A DNA stretch of 64,000 nt from Cymbidium sinense (GCA_021442155.1 JAKCPB010000367.1:248001-312000), one strand, 5' to 3'. Counted from the first letter of the stretch, positions 26,886 to 41,060 are shown. A program made the numbers and translations. The notes: generated by a model not told the origin, from the letters alone.

Positions 26886-28235
26886 AAAAATTCACCACCG
26901 ACCTCTCGATAATATGAATTTGAAGTGAAGAGAGTGATTGAAAGTGTCGGTGTAATTTTCAGAAGGCAAATGAGATAGTAGATAAGACACTACCCAGAGA
27001 TTTCATCCTCATTTGGTGAGGACTTTAGATCTAGTTTCAAGTTTCTTATAAAGCAAGCCCCTAGTTACCCCTCCCGTGAGAGAGAACTTTGATTAATTAG
27101 TATCGCTGAGGTGTATGCGAAGAACATGTGGAGTTTTAAAATTTAGGATTATGAAATTCATCATTTTAGCTTAAAGTAGATGGTTGGGGGAATGATGATG
27201 TGCCTGATCTAGATCCCATGGTTCTATCATCCCGGGCCATCGTGGTCCCTAGCCTACTTAGTCAGAGGAGGTAGTCAACCCAACTTGACCGAAGGATCCT
27301 TATCAGCAACACATGAGTTACATCATCCAAGAAATCCTTGTAAACCTGGGGTGGTGTTTGTCTAAGGAGATAGGCTTAAGTCTACCTTAGTTGGTAGAGG
27401 GCTATTTGCCCTATCAGGTGTACCCTATGATTCACAACTCAAAGGGCAAAGCCATTGAGGAGCATACGGGCTACGATTGTGATCATAATATAATGGATCG
27501 ATTTGAAACCACCGCAGAGGACTCTAGTCATGCTTCTGTGGAGCTCAAGCCACATAGTTAGAGGACACGCCACGCCCTAAGCAAGAGATTGATTGAGAGT
27601 GAACATAGTGAATACTTGATTTGACATTGGCTCCTTTGAGCTAGAGTTTTAATTCACCAACAAACAAGCCATAAGGTGGATAGATTGAGTTTTGCTTTAA
27701 GTTTTTAATGATAGAGTTTCATTTAAATAGTTTTTAGATTGACACTCAATTTGAGTTAATTTGAGTTGAAATTAGAATCGTATTTTTATGGAAGTATCCC
27801 CTCCGGTTGAAATCACCATTCAACACAGACATCATCGAGGTAGTTAATTGATTGACTTGAATATATTTAAATATTTTAGATCATATCAACTCTATTTAGC
27901 TCTTAATAGAGGATCAGTTCTACTATCACATGATTGAATTAGCTTCTCAGATATTTTACTAAGTTAAAGTTCTTATAAAGATTTTTAGGTTTTGTTAACC
28001 CGGACATAATCCTAAGACTAAACCGGGTAGCAACCCGCGCAGCATCCTCAGACACTTGAATTTAAACATTTAGCATAGTGTTAGGGCTCATGTGAGTGTA
28101 TTTGAGAATGCCTTAATTAATGCCTTCTATTTGCTTGTACGATGTGTTGTGAATTCGGTGGCATGGAAGATGTTGTAAATTGATTTAATATCTTATTAGA
28201 TTTTTCAGATTAATATTTAATTGATTCTAATGTAG
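26876..28235 (-). repeat. LTR D (5' LTR of element 2), truncated
   Basis: Starts TGTGGGCTCCAAAAATTCACC. It is collinear with the reverse of LTR A 14,144-12,760. Homology ends at about 28,235, where RNase H coding sequence of element 3 begins, so the upstream U3 part is missing. Confidence 0.7.
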
Positions 28236-29560
28236 CCTGCATAGTCTTTTCAAATCAACATATGTGATATCAAATTGTAAAAGCAATATTGCCCATCTTG
28301 CCAAGAGACCTGTCAACACTGGTCTTATCATCAAATACTTTAGTAGATAGATCCTTGAGATGAGGGTAATCTTGTGAGATAATATATAGTGACAGAGCTT
28401 TTAGTATGCAAAGATCAATGTCAAACAATGCTTCTTTATCGGAGAGTATCTCATTTTTGTTCCTATGAATCTTCGACTAATATAATAAAGAGTATTCTTT
28501 TTACTTTCTTCATTGTGTTGCGCCAATAATGCTCCAAGGGACTCTTCTAATGCAGTTGTGTATAGAATGAGGGGCTTCCCAGGAGTAGGCGCTGCTAGAA
28601 TTGGTGGATTTAACAGGTAGCTTTTCATGCTACAGGAGGCTTCTTGGCATGCCTTGTCCCACTTGAATGGAGCATCCTTCTTCATCAATTTTGCAAATGG
28701 TTGATAGTGTCATGATAAGTTTGATATAAATTATCAGATTAATGCAAGTTGTCCATGTAAAGAACAAAACTAACGCAAACTCTTTGGCGGAGGCATCTCC
28801 ACAATTGCCTTGATTTTAGCAGGATTAATTTCAATACCTCTACGACGTATAATGTACCCGAGAAATTTTCCAAAGCATACCCCGAATGCACATTTTAGGG
28901 GATTCATCTTGAGATCATATTTTTTGATTCTTTCTAATATAATTCACAAGTCTTTGAATTGGTTTCCATGATTCAAGCTCTTCACCACCAAATCGTCAAC
29001 ATAACGTTCCACTTTCTGGTGAATCAACTCATTAAAAATACTTGTCATGACTCTTTGGTATGTAGCTCCAGCATTTTTCAAGCTAGATGGCATGACTGTG
29101 TAGTAATAGATGCTAATTAGTGTTCTGAATGATGTATGTCTTTCTTCTTCAGGTGCCATCTTGATTTGATTATATCCCAAGGATCCATCCATGAATGAGA
29201 ACATGTCATAGTTGGAAGTATTGTCCACTAGAAGTTCTGATATTGGAAGTAGAAAGTCATCTTTTGGGCATGCCTTATTTAAGTCCCGGAAGTCAATGAT
29301 GAGATAGATTTAGCTGTTCTTGTTCCTAACTGAGATAATATTGGCTATCCAATCTACATACTTCTCCTCCCAGATGAAGCTTACTTTGATCAGCTTCTTA
29401 GTTTCTGCAACTACCTGTTCTTCAATCTCCAACCTCATTCGCCTAGGAGCTTGCTTAATAGGCATCACATCTGGTTTAATAGCCCGCGGAACTGCTATCT
29501 CGTGAGATAAGCCTCGCATTTTAAATATGTCCAAAGCATCCTAATTCACAAAGTAGCAAT
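28236..29560 (-). pseudogene. Reverse transcriptase and RNase H (element 3)
   Basis: Motifs on the minus strand: EIAVPRAIKPDVMPIKQAPR (RT N-terminus, 29,534-29,310), FMDGSLGYNQIKMAPEE, MPSSLKNAGATYQRVM, YVDDLVVKS (catalytic YVDD, 28,944-29,228), then RNase H KPLILYTTALEESLGALLAQ (28,401-28,688) and LPILTGRL-like residues to 28,240. The usual FSG.GYNQI reads MDGSLGYNQI. Frame breaks occur between 28,690 and 28,944 and near 29,230-29,310. Confidence 0.85.
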
Positions 29561-30758
29561 TTTAACTCTTCAACTTTCTCATCGTGTAGAAGAACGATGA
29601 AAGTTGGATGGGTCATTCTCGCCTCCTAGGTTGATTTCTTTGAGTTCATCCATAGTTTATTTGTCCACCATCTTCGAAGTTCTTGTGCTTGGCTTCTACT
29701 TCTTCATCATTTGTAAGAAGAATTTGTGGAGATCATCTTCTTCGTCACTATGAGTTTCTATCTCAGTTTCTATTATATTATAACACACTTTATTTTGATG
29801 AGATTTGTGGATGAACCCAAGACCTTTAGTAATAAACTTATCACTTCTTCATGATGTTTGAGAACTTTTTTGGTTCCACATTCAGTTAAAGACTTGAGTT
29901 TTATGCTTAATAGTTTCAATATGAATTCCAAGCTTGTGCATCATTCTTCATAATTTCTATGGATAGTATATTGGGATTCTTGTTGGCATTATCTCATCAG
30001 AATTTTCGTGTTAAGTAGGATGGTCAAAATTGTAAGGCTGAGACTCTTCAGATTTGTAGAATAGAGTTCTGCCCGCCACTCACTTGGTGGCACATAAAAT
30101 GTTATTAATTCTTCAATGTTATGGACCTCTAGTGGAGTGATTTCTTTGAAGCAATGTTGAGGGATGGGTATAATTTTGAGAGAGTCATCTGAGTCTGCCA
30201 AATGAGATATCCTTATTGATGCGGTCATCTGAAATCTATTTCTATAAGTATATTCAAAGTCATAATTTGAATCTGAATCACATATTTCATAATTTGCTTT
30301 CCTTGAAAGCTTGTAAGTTGCCTTAGGTTTGATAGGAATATATTCTTCCTCTTCTATGTCACTTCCCAGATGAGGAACTGATCTTCTTGATTTAAATGTA
30401 GAATCAAGTGCTTTAGGGAGAATCAACAGTGCCTTCTTCTTTCTCTTTGCTTCTGCTCTTTTTAGTTTGTGAAGTTACTTTTTTGTTCCTGAAGTGAATT
30501 CTACTGCTTCAAGAGGCTCTATTGGCTTAGGCTCTTTGAGGATGAAGTACTTTGCATCTTCATAAATTTTTGCTTCATTGACGGAGAATAGTTATAGGTT
30601 AAAGAGAATTCTAAACTCTTCCCCATCTTTCAGGTACTTCATACACTGATGCATGTTGATGGGACCATGCCATACTCATGTAGCCATGGTCAACCCAAGA
30701 GAGCTTTAAATGATGTATCAACATCGATTACATGAAACTTGGCTTCTGTATATAAATC
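29561..30758 (-). pseudogene. Protease-RT linker region (element 3)
   Basis: Contains the 145-codon open frame 29,989-30,426 with acidic and basic low-complexity sequence (RRSVPHLGSDIEEEEYIPIK) and no catalytic motif. Such linkers occur between protease and RT in Tat-lineage pol. No other function is suggested. Confidence 0.45.
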
Positions 30759-31055
30759 TCAAAACTTGAGCAGGAGAATAAAAGAACCCAAGGTTTTCTG
30801 CCCTTTTTTATTGAAATCATGAACCATCAATTTATCTCTCCCAAGATGTTGGATGTCAAGTGATAATCCTCTTAATACCTTTAGACTCATAAGATTGATA
30901 GAAGAGCCTGGATCAATCAATATTTGGCTGATCGAGATGCCATCACTCTCTGCATTAACATATAGAGGACGGTTGTGATCTGCCATTCCCAACATAAGAT
31001 CTTCTTCAAAAAAAATGATTACTGGGAGGTCTTGAGTTTGTAATGCTTTGTTCAT
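30759..31055 (-). pseudogene. Retroviral-type aspartic protease (element 3)
   Basis: Reads ISQILIDPGSSINLMSLKVL: the catalytic D(T/S)GSS signature, here DPGSS, followed by a conserved NLM. The GRDKLMVHDFNKKGQKTLGS segment corresponds to the flap region and the following G(F/S)I strand of plant Ty3 proteases. The Asp is preserved but the Thr/Ser to Pro change next to it would probably abolish activity. Confidence 0.75.
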
Positions 31056-31118
31056 ACATTTTTCAGCAAAGTACGCTTCATAACTCTCCGAATCTTTGAG
31101 AGCTTATATCAAAGTTTC

Positions 31119-33601
31119 TCAGAGATCTTTTGACATCAAAAGACCCTCATACACACTCATTTGTGCAGAGATCTTTCTCAGATGTGATATAATATTATAA
31201 TCTATCTTTCCACTTGATTTAGGCTTTAGTTTAGGATTTTTGGGAATGATATCTTCGTTGGCTTTGATTTGTTTGCCTTTGTCTTTATTTGCATATCTCT
31301 TCTTTGATGAGGGTGGTAAGACTTTATCACTTCTCAACTGAACTTGAATCACTTTGTCTTGTAGTTCCCTTCTTATTTTGGAGGTTTGGTCAAAAGGGCT
31401 AGACACATTTTTCAAGTTCATACGCTTCATGCGTGATGATATCGATGAGTCTAACTCTTCTCCGTTAGAAAAGTATAGATCTTCATCTAAAATATTATCA
31501 TCTTGTTGAGTCATTAAATAAAATTCAGATGTTAACTCCTCAGGCTCTTCCTGCTTTCCTGATAAGAATTTTGATGGGTTGGTCGAGTCTGTCTGACTGC
31601 CCTTATCATTTCAGAGCAACTGATGTTGAAGAACATCTCATATCACATAAATGATTTAGCATGTCTATACTGGACAAGATTCACCTATCTTCTTCATCTG
31701 ATTCATCAATGCAAAGTTTAGGCATAAAGTCTGTAAGCCTAAATGATCGTCTTATTGGCTAGTGATACTCTTCTAAATTGTTAATGATCTTTTGAGTTGT
31801 AGTTCTCTTCTTGATCTTCTTTTTCTTAGCCAGGTTCTTTGATTTATGAGGCTTGCGTTTAGTAGACTATTCTTCGTGTTGTGATGAAGTAGTCTTACCA
31901 AAATGTCACTGAGAAGCCCAAATACTTGGTTTAGGCGTCTCTCTTAAGTCCAATATAGGTTCAAGTGGTGATTTCCACTTAACACTATGAACGTCTTTTA
32001 GCTGCTTCAGCATTTTCATGGTCTTTTTGGAGACTACAGTTTCTCATTCTTTAGTTTGAACTAATTTCTCTTTCTTTTTATCTTTGATAGATGATACGGA
32101 AGAGGACGTAATCATCCATGTAGACACTTTTTTTGGGTTGACTAGAACGCTGTCGAATGGTGCAAATTCACCTCACCGATACTTCTTTTCTAGCCAATCT
32201 TTGAAGATATAATCTTCAATAGGATGACTGATCATCCGATGATAGGGATAGTAATTTGGACTGCTTGCTAAAATAATTTAGCCATACTGTCCCTTCTGAA
32301 GGAATAATCTTTGTTCATCTTTTTCTTAAGAGATGACTGCATTCGCTCATCATCTCCTATTACATGTTTTGGATTCTCCCCACCACTTGGAAAAGTCTGA
32401 GGTTTGTTATTGCCTCTTAATACTAATTTTGGTTGTGGATTAGAATAGACAGGCTTCTTTCCCTTATCATCATTGTACATCAGCTATTTTCCTTTATCCA
32501 CATTATATATCACTTGCTTTTCACCATTTGAGCTATAGGAAGTAGCATGTGTTTCATTTCTTTTTGAGTCAGGAGGTTTGTTTCTCTTTGCTTTATCTGA
32601 GTAGGCTTCAGACTTAGGGTGATTCAGCTTTTCAAATTTAGCCACCCTATCGAGCAAGTCCTAAAATGTTGCAATTGATGCCATATATAGAAATGATGCC
32701 ATTTTATCATCCATATTGCCCATATCAATTGGATCGCATGTTCTTCTTTCAATTGTTGCTCACATTTTAAAGAGTTAAATCATTGATATTAACTTTGTCA
32801 ATTATGGAATTGGATTCTTCTTCAAATTCTAAGGGTACATCTCGAACTTGAAGACTATATAAATTTTCATACACAACTAAACAATATTCATGCAATGTGT
32901 TAGAATGCCTTTTGAAAAGAAAGTTAGGACCCAAACTACTTAAGCTTTTTAACTTGCAATGGCTTTATGATTCCATAACTTTTCTTATTTATGGTTATAG
33001 GCCACTTGCAATGGAATTAGAGTATACTCAATGAAATCTTTGCCATATGAAGGATATGGACCCCTGGAAAAGAAGATCCATTATCTTTTTTTTTTAATCT
33101 CCCAAGCGAGCTCACCCAATCATGAAAAAGGATAAGATGACAAAGTATGAGATATCTGATTATTTTGTTTAGTTAGGAATAATTTTTGACTTCTAACCCT
33201 ATAAGTTTATTTTGATGTGGAGAAGCTTAAAGTCAAAAATGTCCACATGCTTAGAAACTTTAAACTTCATCATTTTTCTCTTGGATAGTCCTTCCATCCC
33301 TTTACTTTTCTTTATTTTTATCAACATTCTGATAACATTTCACTATTTCTAAAATGACTCCACTAAATGATTTGCTAGGAAATTTGATGTATTTTACCTT
33401 TTTATCCAAATACAACATTTGATTGATTATTTTTCTGATTTTATTCAAGTCTTTGCTTGATTGATCATGTAATATAATCCAACATTTTAATTTCTTTTTC
33501 ATCTTTTCATGGAATAGCAAATCTAGTAGAGCCATTTGGTAAAAATGACTTTCTTGAAAATTTTTTACACTTCTGAAATCAAAATTTTCTAATGGAATCA
33601 A
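31119..33601 (-). pseudogene. Gag polyprotein remnants (element 3)
   Basis: Three open pieces survive: 33,302-33,601 (capsid-like; recognition weak), 32,268-32,480 with KDYSFRRDSMAKLF (common in this gag just before the zinc-knuckle-like motif), and 31,119-31,514 (acidic and basic spacer ahead of protease). Between 32,260 and 32,150 another frame reads YYPYHRMISHPIEDYIFKDW, a degenerate form of the C.YH...GH...C knuckle in which the Cys residues are Tyr. Many stops intervene. Confidence 0.6.
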
Positions 33602-36021
33602 ATATTTAGTGAGGTCATTTAGGAGGAGTTGAATGATATTCCTAAAGACTCAGCACTTTAGGATGAATATGAACATCCTTCTATAATCAATATTTTTTTT
33701 CTTTTTCTTTACATTTGATTACTATTTTTTATTGGGCTGGATAGGACCATCCAAGAGCATTTAAAGATGTTTCATGAATTCCTAAGTTGCTCTTTTTATG
33801 TTTGAATTTTTGTCTTCAATCATCTATGTGATTGAGGCTAAGTTCTTTTCTAGGTTGAGTTTTCAAGATTGAATTTTCATGAAACTAAAAACTTCTTTCC
33901 TTATTTGATTGAATTTATATGGCACCATCTTATCAAAGCTTGATTAGAATTGGGCCTATATAAATTCACTTTCATGTTTATAATTGATGTTGATTGATGC
34001 ACCCAATTCAACATATATTTTGGAGATTTTCTTCTTTTGAATTTTCCACATCAACCAAGGTGCCAATAAGTTCTTAGTAGTCTATCTTTATCATAGAAGA
34101 TAACCCTAGAACCTTTTTATTGTGGAATGCCACATCAGGAAGTTGTTTATAATTAAGTAAGGCAAATTACATGATTATGTAATGTCTTGCTTTACTTTCA
34201 TTTCTTTTTTCATTTTTATTGTATTTCTTATTTCATTTTGTTTTTAACAGAGCATTTTGATGATTGATTCTGTAAGCAACTTCTCTAGGATAGGCTAAAC
34301 ATCACATTCTCAGGATGACTTATTTGCCATATTTTTTTAATGTCATTTGAGGTGGCATAACTCTACCATTTTGAATTTGATTTCAAGAATTTCCCTTTTT
34401 AAATGGAGGGAAGGTAGGTCTAACTCTATCCTCAATAGACCAATAGAACACATGATCTATTCATTTAGAGGATCATCATTCAAAAGAGGATCCTCTAGGG
34501 TAGATGATGTGTTATTTGAAAGTCAAGTTTGACTTGTATTTTTTATAACACATGATTAAAGGTAATCTCAACTTGCAATAAAATCTTTGACCACCATACT
34601 AGACATTAAGACAATGTTAAGTGGGTCATAAGACATTGCAAAGGATTCACCTTAGATTGACTTTGTATTGAAAGCATATAATGCCTTAGTCTTTGAATAG
34701 AGAAAATTAAAGCTTTCTTCATTCATTTGGACTGTCAAAGTCCTAAGTGATTTATCTATCAACTTAGTAAAGACAGAAATTTCATACTTTCACTCTGAGA
34801 GATAGAAATATCATCCTTAGGACCCAATCCTAAGGTCATGATTTCTTTAGAAGGATTAAACTCTTCATTTATTTTCTTTTCATGATTTAGCCTTAAAATT
34901 AATTAAAGCTATTCATGAAATATCATTTAATGAGAGGAAACTCTCATTAAGGAAGTTGATTTAAATTTAATAGTTTAAATTTCATTCATTTCAACTTTAT
35001 TAAGAGAATCAAAATTCGTTTTTGCTACCCTCTCTTTTCTTTTATTGATTAGGAGCAAAAGTAAATATTATCATTTTTTTATGTCATGTCATCTTCCTCT
35101 TTTGACTCTCTCCTAAACTCTTAAGAAGTTAAGGTTTTGGAAAGGTCTAAAAGAGGATTACCTCCAAGTCACTTCCTAGAATTGGCCAATTAGCTTGAAC
35201 AACTGATTTTATAATATTCTATTGGACTTGCAGAGATGAATTAAGATTAAAGCTGATTTGCATTTATGTAGAATTTTCTTCTATAAGGATAGAAGATTTA
35301 CATTTAGTTCCTTAATCAACCTCTACCTAAGGTTTATAAGGCATTCTCTTTTTGGGATGATTTTTGTTTTTATCCCTCTTTTTATTTTCTTTTGAATTGA
35401 TTCTTCTTTAAATACAATTCATGCTTCAATCATGGTGGAAAAGGGCAATAGGCACAACCATGCCTCCTTTTGATTTAGATTTTCTCAGGATTTGAGGGAA
35501 TGCCTTCATTTCAATCTACATCCTTAGGTGTTTGACACCTTTGAATGTAGTAAAACAAAGGGTATCCATTCAAGGACCCTGTCCTCATTCTCTTTAGCTT
35601 GTAGTATGAAACCAAAGTATGATCAAGGACAAATTTTAACTTTGAGATTTTATTTTTGAGATTTACTTTTCAAACTCTTGAAGTTCTTCTCAAACTTCTT
35701 TAAATTTAACATTTCTTTTCCATATTGGTATGGTTTCAAATTTGTCTTGACCAGATTTAGGTCTTAACAGAAATGAGTTATTTTACATTTATTTCTCTCA
35801 CCCTTTTTTTATTTCAGGTTTTGGTTCTAGGACCCAATCGTTTAACTGTGGCAAACGAAGAGTTCTAGAATCTTAGTTCATGATGTTGGGTAGGCTCAAC
35901 CAAGAATGAAATGGAGAGGTATCCAATAGAAATAAAGGCTGTCCTGACTGGTGAGTGGAACTAGTACACTGTCGATATATAAAAATAATTACTTATTTCT
36001 AAAGATGGAGAGAGGAACCAT
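33602..36021 (-). other. Leader and degenerate 5' region of element 3
   Basis: T-rich on the plus strand with no recognisable protein motif. It lies between the primer site and gag. The 61-codon plus-strand frame at 34,347 has no recognisable motif. Confidence 0.5.
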
Positions 36022-36039
36022 TCTCCAATGGAGTCGCCA
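36022..36039 (-). other. Primer-binding site of element 3
   Basis: The minus strand reads TGGCGACTCCATTGGAGA, six bases from the LTR end (TTCCACA). Confidence 0.7.
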
Positions 36040-37899
36040 GAAAATTGTGGAACTCTGGAATGGAGGAAACTGTCACACCGCATAGAGTTTAGGAATATTT
36101 TATTTAGATGACCAAATATGACATTAAGGAATAAACATATTATCTCGAAAGATAAATATGCTTTTTTATAACGGATTCGATCATTTCTATAAAGGTCTCC
36201 TAAGACTAATGGGTCTTTCGTGTACCGGAGAATTTCCCCCTGAACTACATGGAAAAGAAGAACATGTTTTATTTTAACTTAGGATCATGGTTCCCTATAA
36301 AGACAAGCTTCTATAGTTAATTATATCTTAGGAAGGGTCTCTTCCTAAGAATACTCTCGATTAAAGAAATAAATGGTTATCTCTAAAGACTTCTAAGATA
36401 GATTTCAAAGGATTGATTTTTGGAAATTCAATTGGGAGAGATCGAAATTGGAGAGAATTATTTTCAAGAGTCAAACGGGACAAAGTAGAAAATGTCTATT
36501 GATACTGGGATACTTAGTAGATATTTCAACTATCATGTCATTGGGATTCAAGTTTGGGATTTAATTTTGGATTTCAAGTTGTCATTTTCTTAAAAATTTA
36601 GGGCTTAGATTCTAGCAACACAAGACTACAGAAATGCCTAGGGTTGAAGACTTATTCCTAAAAAAAAGATGCTTAAAAAACCTAGTCTAGTGTGCTTCGA
36701 CAAGCTTGACCTAATTCTATCTTGGGAATTATCGGTTATACCTCTCACTTGAGAGAAGTAACCTATCTCTGACTCTTCTGGACTTATAACCCACCTAGAG
36801 AAGGCTGCCAGCTAACACCACCTAAGCGCATTTTAAATTTATGAAGTCAAGTCATATGAATGCAAGATGGCTGAGCTGTTGCATTTTTAGGAATGAAACC
36901 TAAAAACCTAGACTCACTCCCTAATCCTTAAGATCATGTAGGGTATGAAGATATATCTAACTAATGCACATTTTCCAGATTTATTTTATAAATTTTGAGT
37001 CAAGATTCATTTTAGGCCATAGCTATGCAATTTATGCCTAATGGCATGCAATTAGGAATGGTTATGTGCTAAATCAATATTAGAAGGCAGGCTTCCCCAA
37101 GAAGATGGTCATCCTCACAAGACAGATGCCCCTTATGCGTAATGGGTGAAGTTGCCCAATTCAAGGAATAGAAGTAAGATAGTTGCATGATTTCAAACCT
37201 AATTATTTCTAATTGATTTTATGTCGTGTTAATCCTAAGGCTTTAGTTTATGTGGAGTTTTGAATTTCATTTATTTTTATGTTTCAATTGATTTTAGTTG
37301 GGTAGAAAATTTAGTTTATCCTATGAGCCTACGTCCAGACATTCATCACAGAACAAACACAACATAAAAAGAAACCTAGAAAAGCATACTATTTCAATTA
37401 CGCACCCAAAATAAATCAGGCCAATCAAATTATATAAGAAAAAGGTCAATGAGGCCAGGTATTGTTGTACACCCTGGAAGAAAGAAAAATGGACAGCCGA
37501 GTTTTACTCTTATACAACCCAGCCTAGAACTATAAGTTTAGATCTATGGGTCTTCTTTCCAAGAAAGTCTCCTTCTTTAGGGACATTCATCGAGCTCCAC
37601 AGGGGACAACAGTACCATCTCTTGGTATGGTCAACTCCTGCTAATCCTAAACCCATAGATACTAACCTAATTCTAAGCTCAAATTTACATTTAAAATTCA
37701 GATAAAAATCCTAAGCCCTACGAAATAGATGTTAGGAAATACAAATAGCACAAATCAATTATATTTTACAAACATACGGCTTAACATTAGTTGCATGCCA
37801 AGTCCACCTATCATATGGACTATGTTAAGGGATTTTTCAGCACCTGCAAGCAAACGATAATTTTATAATTTTTATTTATGACATCGATCCCTTTAATAC

Positions 37900-40500
37900 A
37901 GTCCCCTATAGAAAATAGTGTTAAATCTAGAAAGAATGCCCTACCATCCAGTCTAACGAACAAACAAGCCTAGACATCCAGTCTAAAGCAATACACCACA
38001 CATACATGTGAAGCACATCACAACATAACATAAAAAATTATAGAAAATCACAGAACGATCTATCGTAGATCTAGAGTCCGTGACCTAGATGATCTAGTGT
38101 GTGTAAAAGAAGAATTTGTGTGGCAAGGCTTTGCTAGTCTTCTTTAAGTTTAAGATCCAATTTGAAGTTTGAATTTGTTTAATTATTACCTTTAGGTGGT
38201 TTTAATTCAAATGGTTTAGTGATTTAATTCTCATTTTATTTCATTTTATTTGGTTAAAGTAATGTTTAGGTTTTCAAGAATGAGAAATAGAATGAATTCT
38301 ATTTTTATATGAAACTCACTTTATTCCACATCCTAAATCCTATTGAAGTTTCCAAAAAGTCTAACTAAGATCCTTAAGTATCTTAATTAATCCTTTTGAT
38401 ATTATTTATGTTTAGATTGGTTTTGATATTTCTTTTCTTTTGAAATTTAGATTTGATTTGATTCATTTAGTTTATTCTTTTGATATGATTCAATTTATTT
38501 CATTTGATTTGATTTATTTCAATTTAGGTTTATGTTGACTTTGTTTTATTTTAATTGAATTGATTCCAATTGTTTAATGAGTTTATAAAGTTAAGGTTGT
38601 ATTATTCTTAATGTTTCATCCATTTTTAAGTTCTTTAACTTAAGGTATTTAATATTTTCTTTCCTTTAATGATATTTTGTCCCATTTGTTTTAGATATAA
38701 TTTTGTTAGCTTGAAGCTTAATTAAAGTTTTAGCTTAAATTATTTCATTTCATTTCTTTAACTTGGTTCACTTTTACTTTGATTAGTTCAATTTGATTTA
38801 TGTTGGTTTTATTTTATTTAGATTGATTCGTGTCTTTTGTTTGACATATGTCTTAAATTTATATTAGGTTTAGTTATGTTGATTTTATTTAATTTGGATT
38901 ATGTTCACTTGAAAATGTTTAAGTTAAAGTTTATGTTTCATTGATTTAACTTGATTCAAATTGTTTAATTATGAATTCATGTATTAAGTTCATTAGATCT
39001 TATGTATGTTATTATATTGTTTCATTTATGTTTATTCAATGTTTATGTTATTTTCTATTCATTTGATGGTTTAATGTTTTCTTTTGTTTACATTACTTTG
39101 TTTCATTTAATTTGAATTGATTTTAAATTGATGTGGTTTATTCAATTTTATGTTGAAAGGTTATGTCAAGTTATGTTGATTTAGTTTATATTGTAAGTCA
39201 TGTTAAATTATGTTGATTTAGTTCATGTTGGATTAACCTAATGTATCTAGGTTAGGATTTATATTCACTTTTAGTTAAATTTATAACTTAGTTTGATTTG
39301 AATTATTTTATTTATTCTGATTTATTATTTTGGTTTTGGTTCATTATAACTTAAGACATTTAGATTTGAGATTTGGATTAAGTTATGTTAGTCTCATTTA
39401 CTTCAATATAAATAATCCTAAGATATGAATTCATTCTCAGATTAATTGAATTGAAGATTAATGACTTTTGAAAGTGTTAATGGTTTCAAATTCTAGAATT
39501 TAACATAATTAAGAGTTTTATTAACTTATATTAACTTTAGGTTGAAATTGATCAATTTCTTGACTTAGGATATTTAAAGAAGTTCCTTAATAGTTTTATG
39601 ATGTTTGATTTAGATTGGTTTGAATTACCATTTAATTTAATTGATTAATCAATTTTCTTAATCCAATATTTGATTAACATTGACCTAAGGATTTAGAAAT
39701 TTAACAACTTCTAATCCAGAGATTAATTGAGTTTGAAAATTTTCTCGCAAGTGGGGTTACATGCCAATTTCATGTGTCCAAAGTTTCATCATGATTAGTT
39801 CTGTAATTAAGGAGTAATTAGAGTTTTAATCATTTCATAAAAACCTAAATTAAACTTAATTCAATGAGATTCAGCTTAAGATTTTATTTTTCATGGATTC
39901 CTCACTAAAATATGTTTCCAATGAGGGTTCATTCATAATTTGTGGATTATTGGTTGATTTATTATGAGTTAATTAATTTATGGTTAATTATTTGAATTAT
40001 TTAATTCATTTAATTAGTTAATTTGGTCAATTTAAGGATTATTAAGTTTAACTGAGTTTTAATGATGTTTTAATGTTCACTGAGGTTTATTAAGTTGATT
40101 TAAGGTTTTTTAGATCATTTCCATTAGTTAAGTTCATTAATTTTAATTTATTTAATTAAATTAGGGGTTTAGGATTGAAAATTTCATTTCTCATAAATTA
40201 AAGTGAATTAAATCATCAAAAATTTTAGGATGGTGTGTTTTAAGGTTAATTTCATTTTCCCAAAGTTTTATATTAATTGGATTAGTGGTTAGAGAGTAAT
40301 TATGGTTTAATAATTTTCAATTAAACCCAAATTAAGGCAAAAAACCCAATAAAAATTGGGGATTTTAATTTTTATGGATTCCTCTCATCAAGAAAAATCA
40401 ATAGAGTTTTTATTTGTATTTTTCTAATTCTTATTTATTTCTCTATGATTTTTAGAAATTTCTATTAATTTTTATTAATTTTTAAATCATTATTTAACGG
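37900..40500. repeat. Low-complexity TTTGATTTGATTTA-rich tract inside LTR of element 3
   Basis: Long run of related T/A/G words (TTTGATTTGATTTATTTC, TTATGTTGATTTAGTT). There is no open frame of note. It is likely expanded imprecise repeats within the LTR. Confidence 0.5.
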
Positions 40501-41060
40501 TATTTAACCGTTTAAGTGACCGGTCCACGCGCATGGTCGTGTCACGTTTGCACATAGTTTGGCGTGGCACATGTTTGGTCCACAGCGCATCGAAAGGAAA
40601 ATGCGGATGATCTGATCGTCCCATCGCGATCGGACGGTCGATCATTCACGTCCTTAAGGGAGAAAATCATATCGTACATGAGCCGCCCATTCCTTTCGAG
40701 GAACGGATGGTGGAGACTTCGCCCCTACCCAACTAGTAAATCGAGAGCTGGTAGTGTTTAATTTCTGAGATCCAAGCAATGAAATTGATTTTAATTGCAA
40801 AATGATCATTGAACGATTCTCTACCGATCCATATGGCTTGATCTCACTTGAGATCAAGTTTCCTTCATGATGGACCAACGAAAAGCTTGATAAAAATGAG
40901 TGTTAATGGCATACCTCTTCCGGTCAATGATGGGATCGACTCCAATAGCTTCAGAGCTTCGAGGGAAGCTTTCTTGCCAAAGGAATTGGATCTACTCCTT
41001 ATAGATTGCTCCTTAGACCAAGCTTTTCCTCCTACCCATCAACCTTGGTGATTCTTTAAC
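40500..41060. other. GC-richer block within the long LTR
   Basis: Contains CpG-bearing sequence (GTCCACGCGCATGGTCGTG, CGCGATCGGACGGTCGATC) and three overlapping open frames of 65-74 codons: 40,564-40,761 (+), 40,654-40,878 (-) and 40,848-41,051 (+). None matches a family I know. In base composition it stands apart from the AT-rich LTR around it, so it could be another captured piece or the LTR's own conserved R/U5 part. Confidence 0.4.

Larger units (their letters stand above)
21856..28235 (-). mobile_element. Element 2: deleted Ty3/gypsy retrotransposon
   Basis: On the minus strand, reading from high to low coordinates: partial 5' LTR D (28,235-26,876), primer-binding site (26,869-26,852), a tandemly duplicated RNase H segment (26,870-25,570), integrase (25,480-24,430), 3' untranslated repeats (24,420-23,340), a foreign segment (23,330-22,800) and 3' LTR C (22,790-21,856). 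Gag, protease and RT are missing between the primer site and RNase H. It shares LTR body and 3' region with element 1. Confidence 0.65.
28236..36045 (-). mobile_element. Element 3 internal region: Ty3/gypsy gag-pro-pol, degenerate
   Basis: Reading on the minus strand from the primer-binding site at 36,039: a long leader, gag fragments, protease, reverse transcriptase and the start of RNase H, cut off at 28,236 by LTR D of element 2. The order gag-PR-RT-RH and the TGGCGACTCC primer site fit a Tat/Ogre-like Ty3 element. Integrase and the 3' LTR of this element are not in the window, unless element 2 replaced them. Confidence 0.75.
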
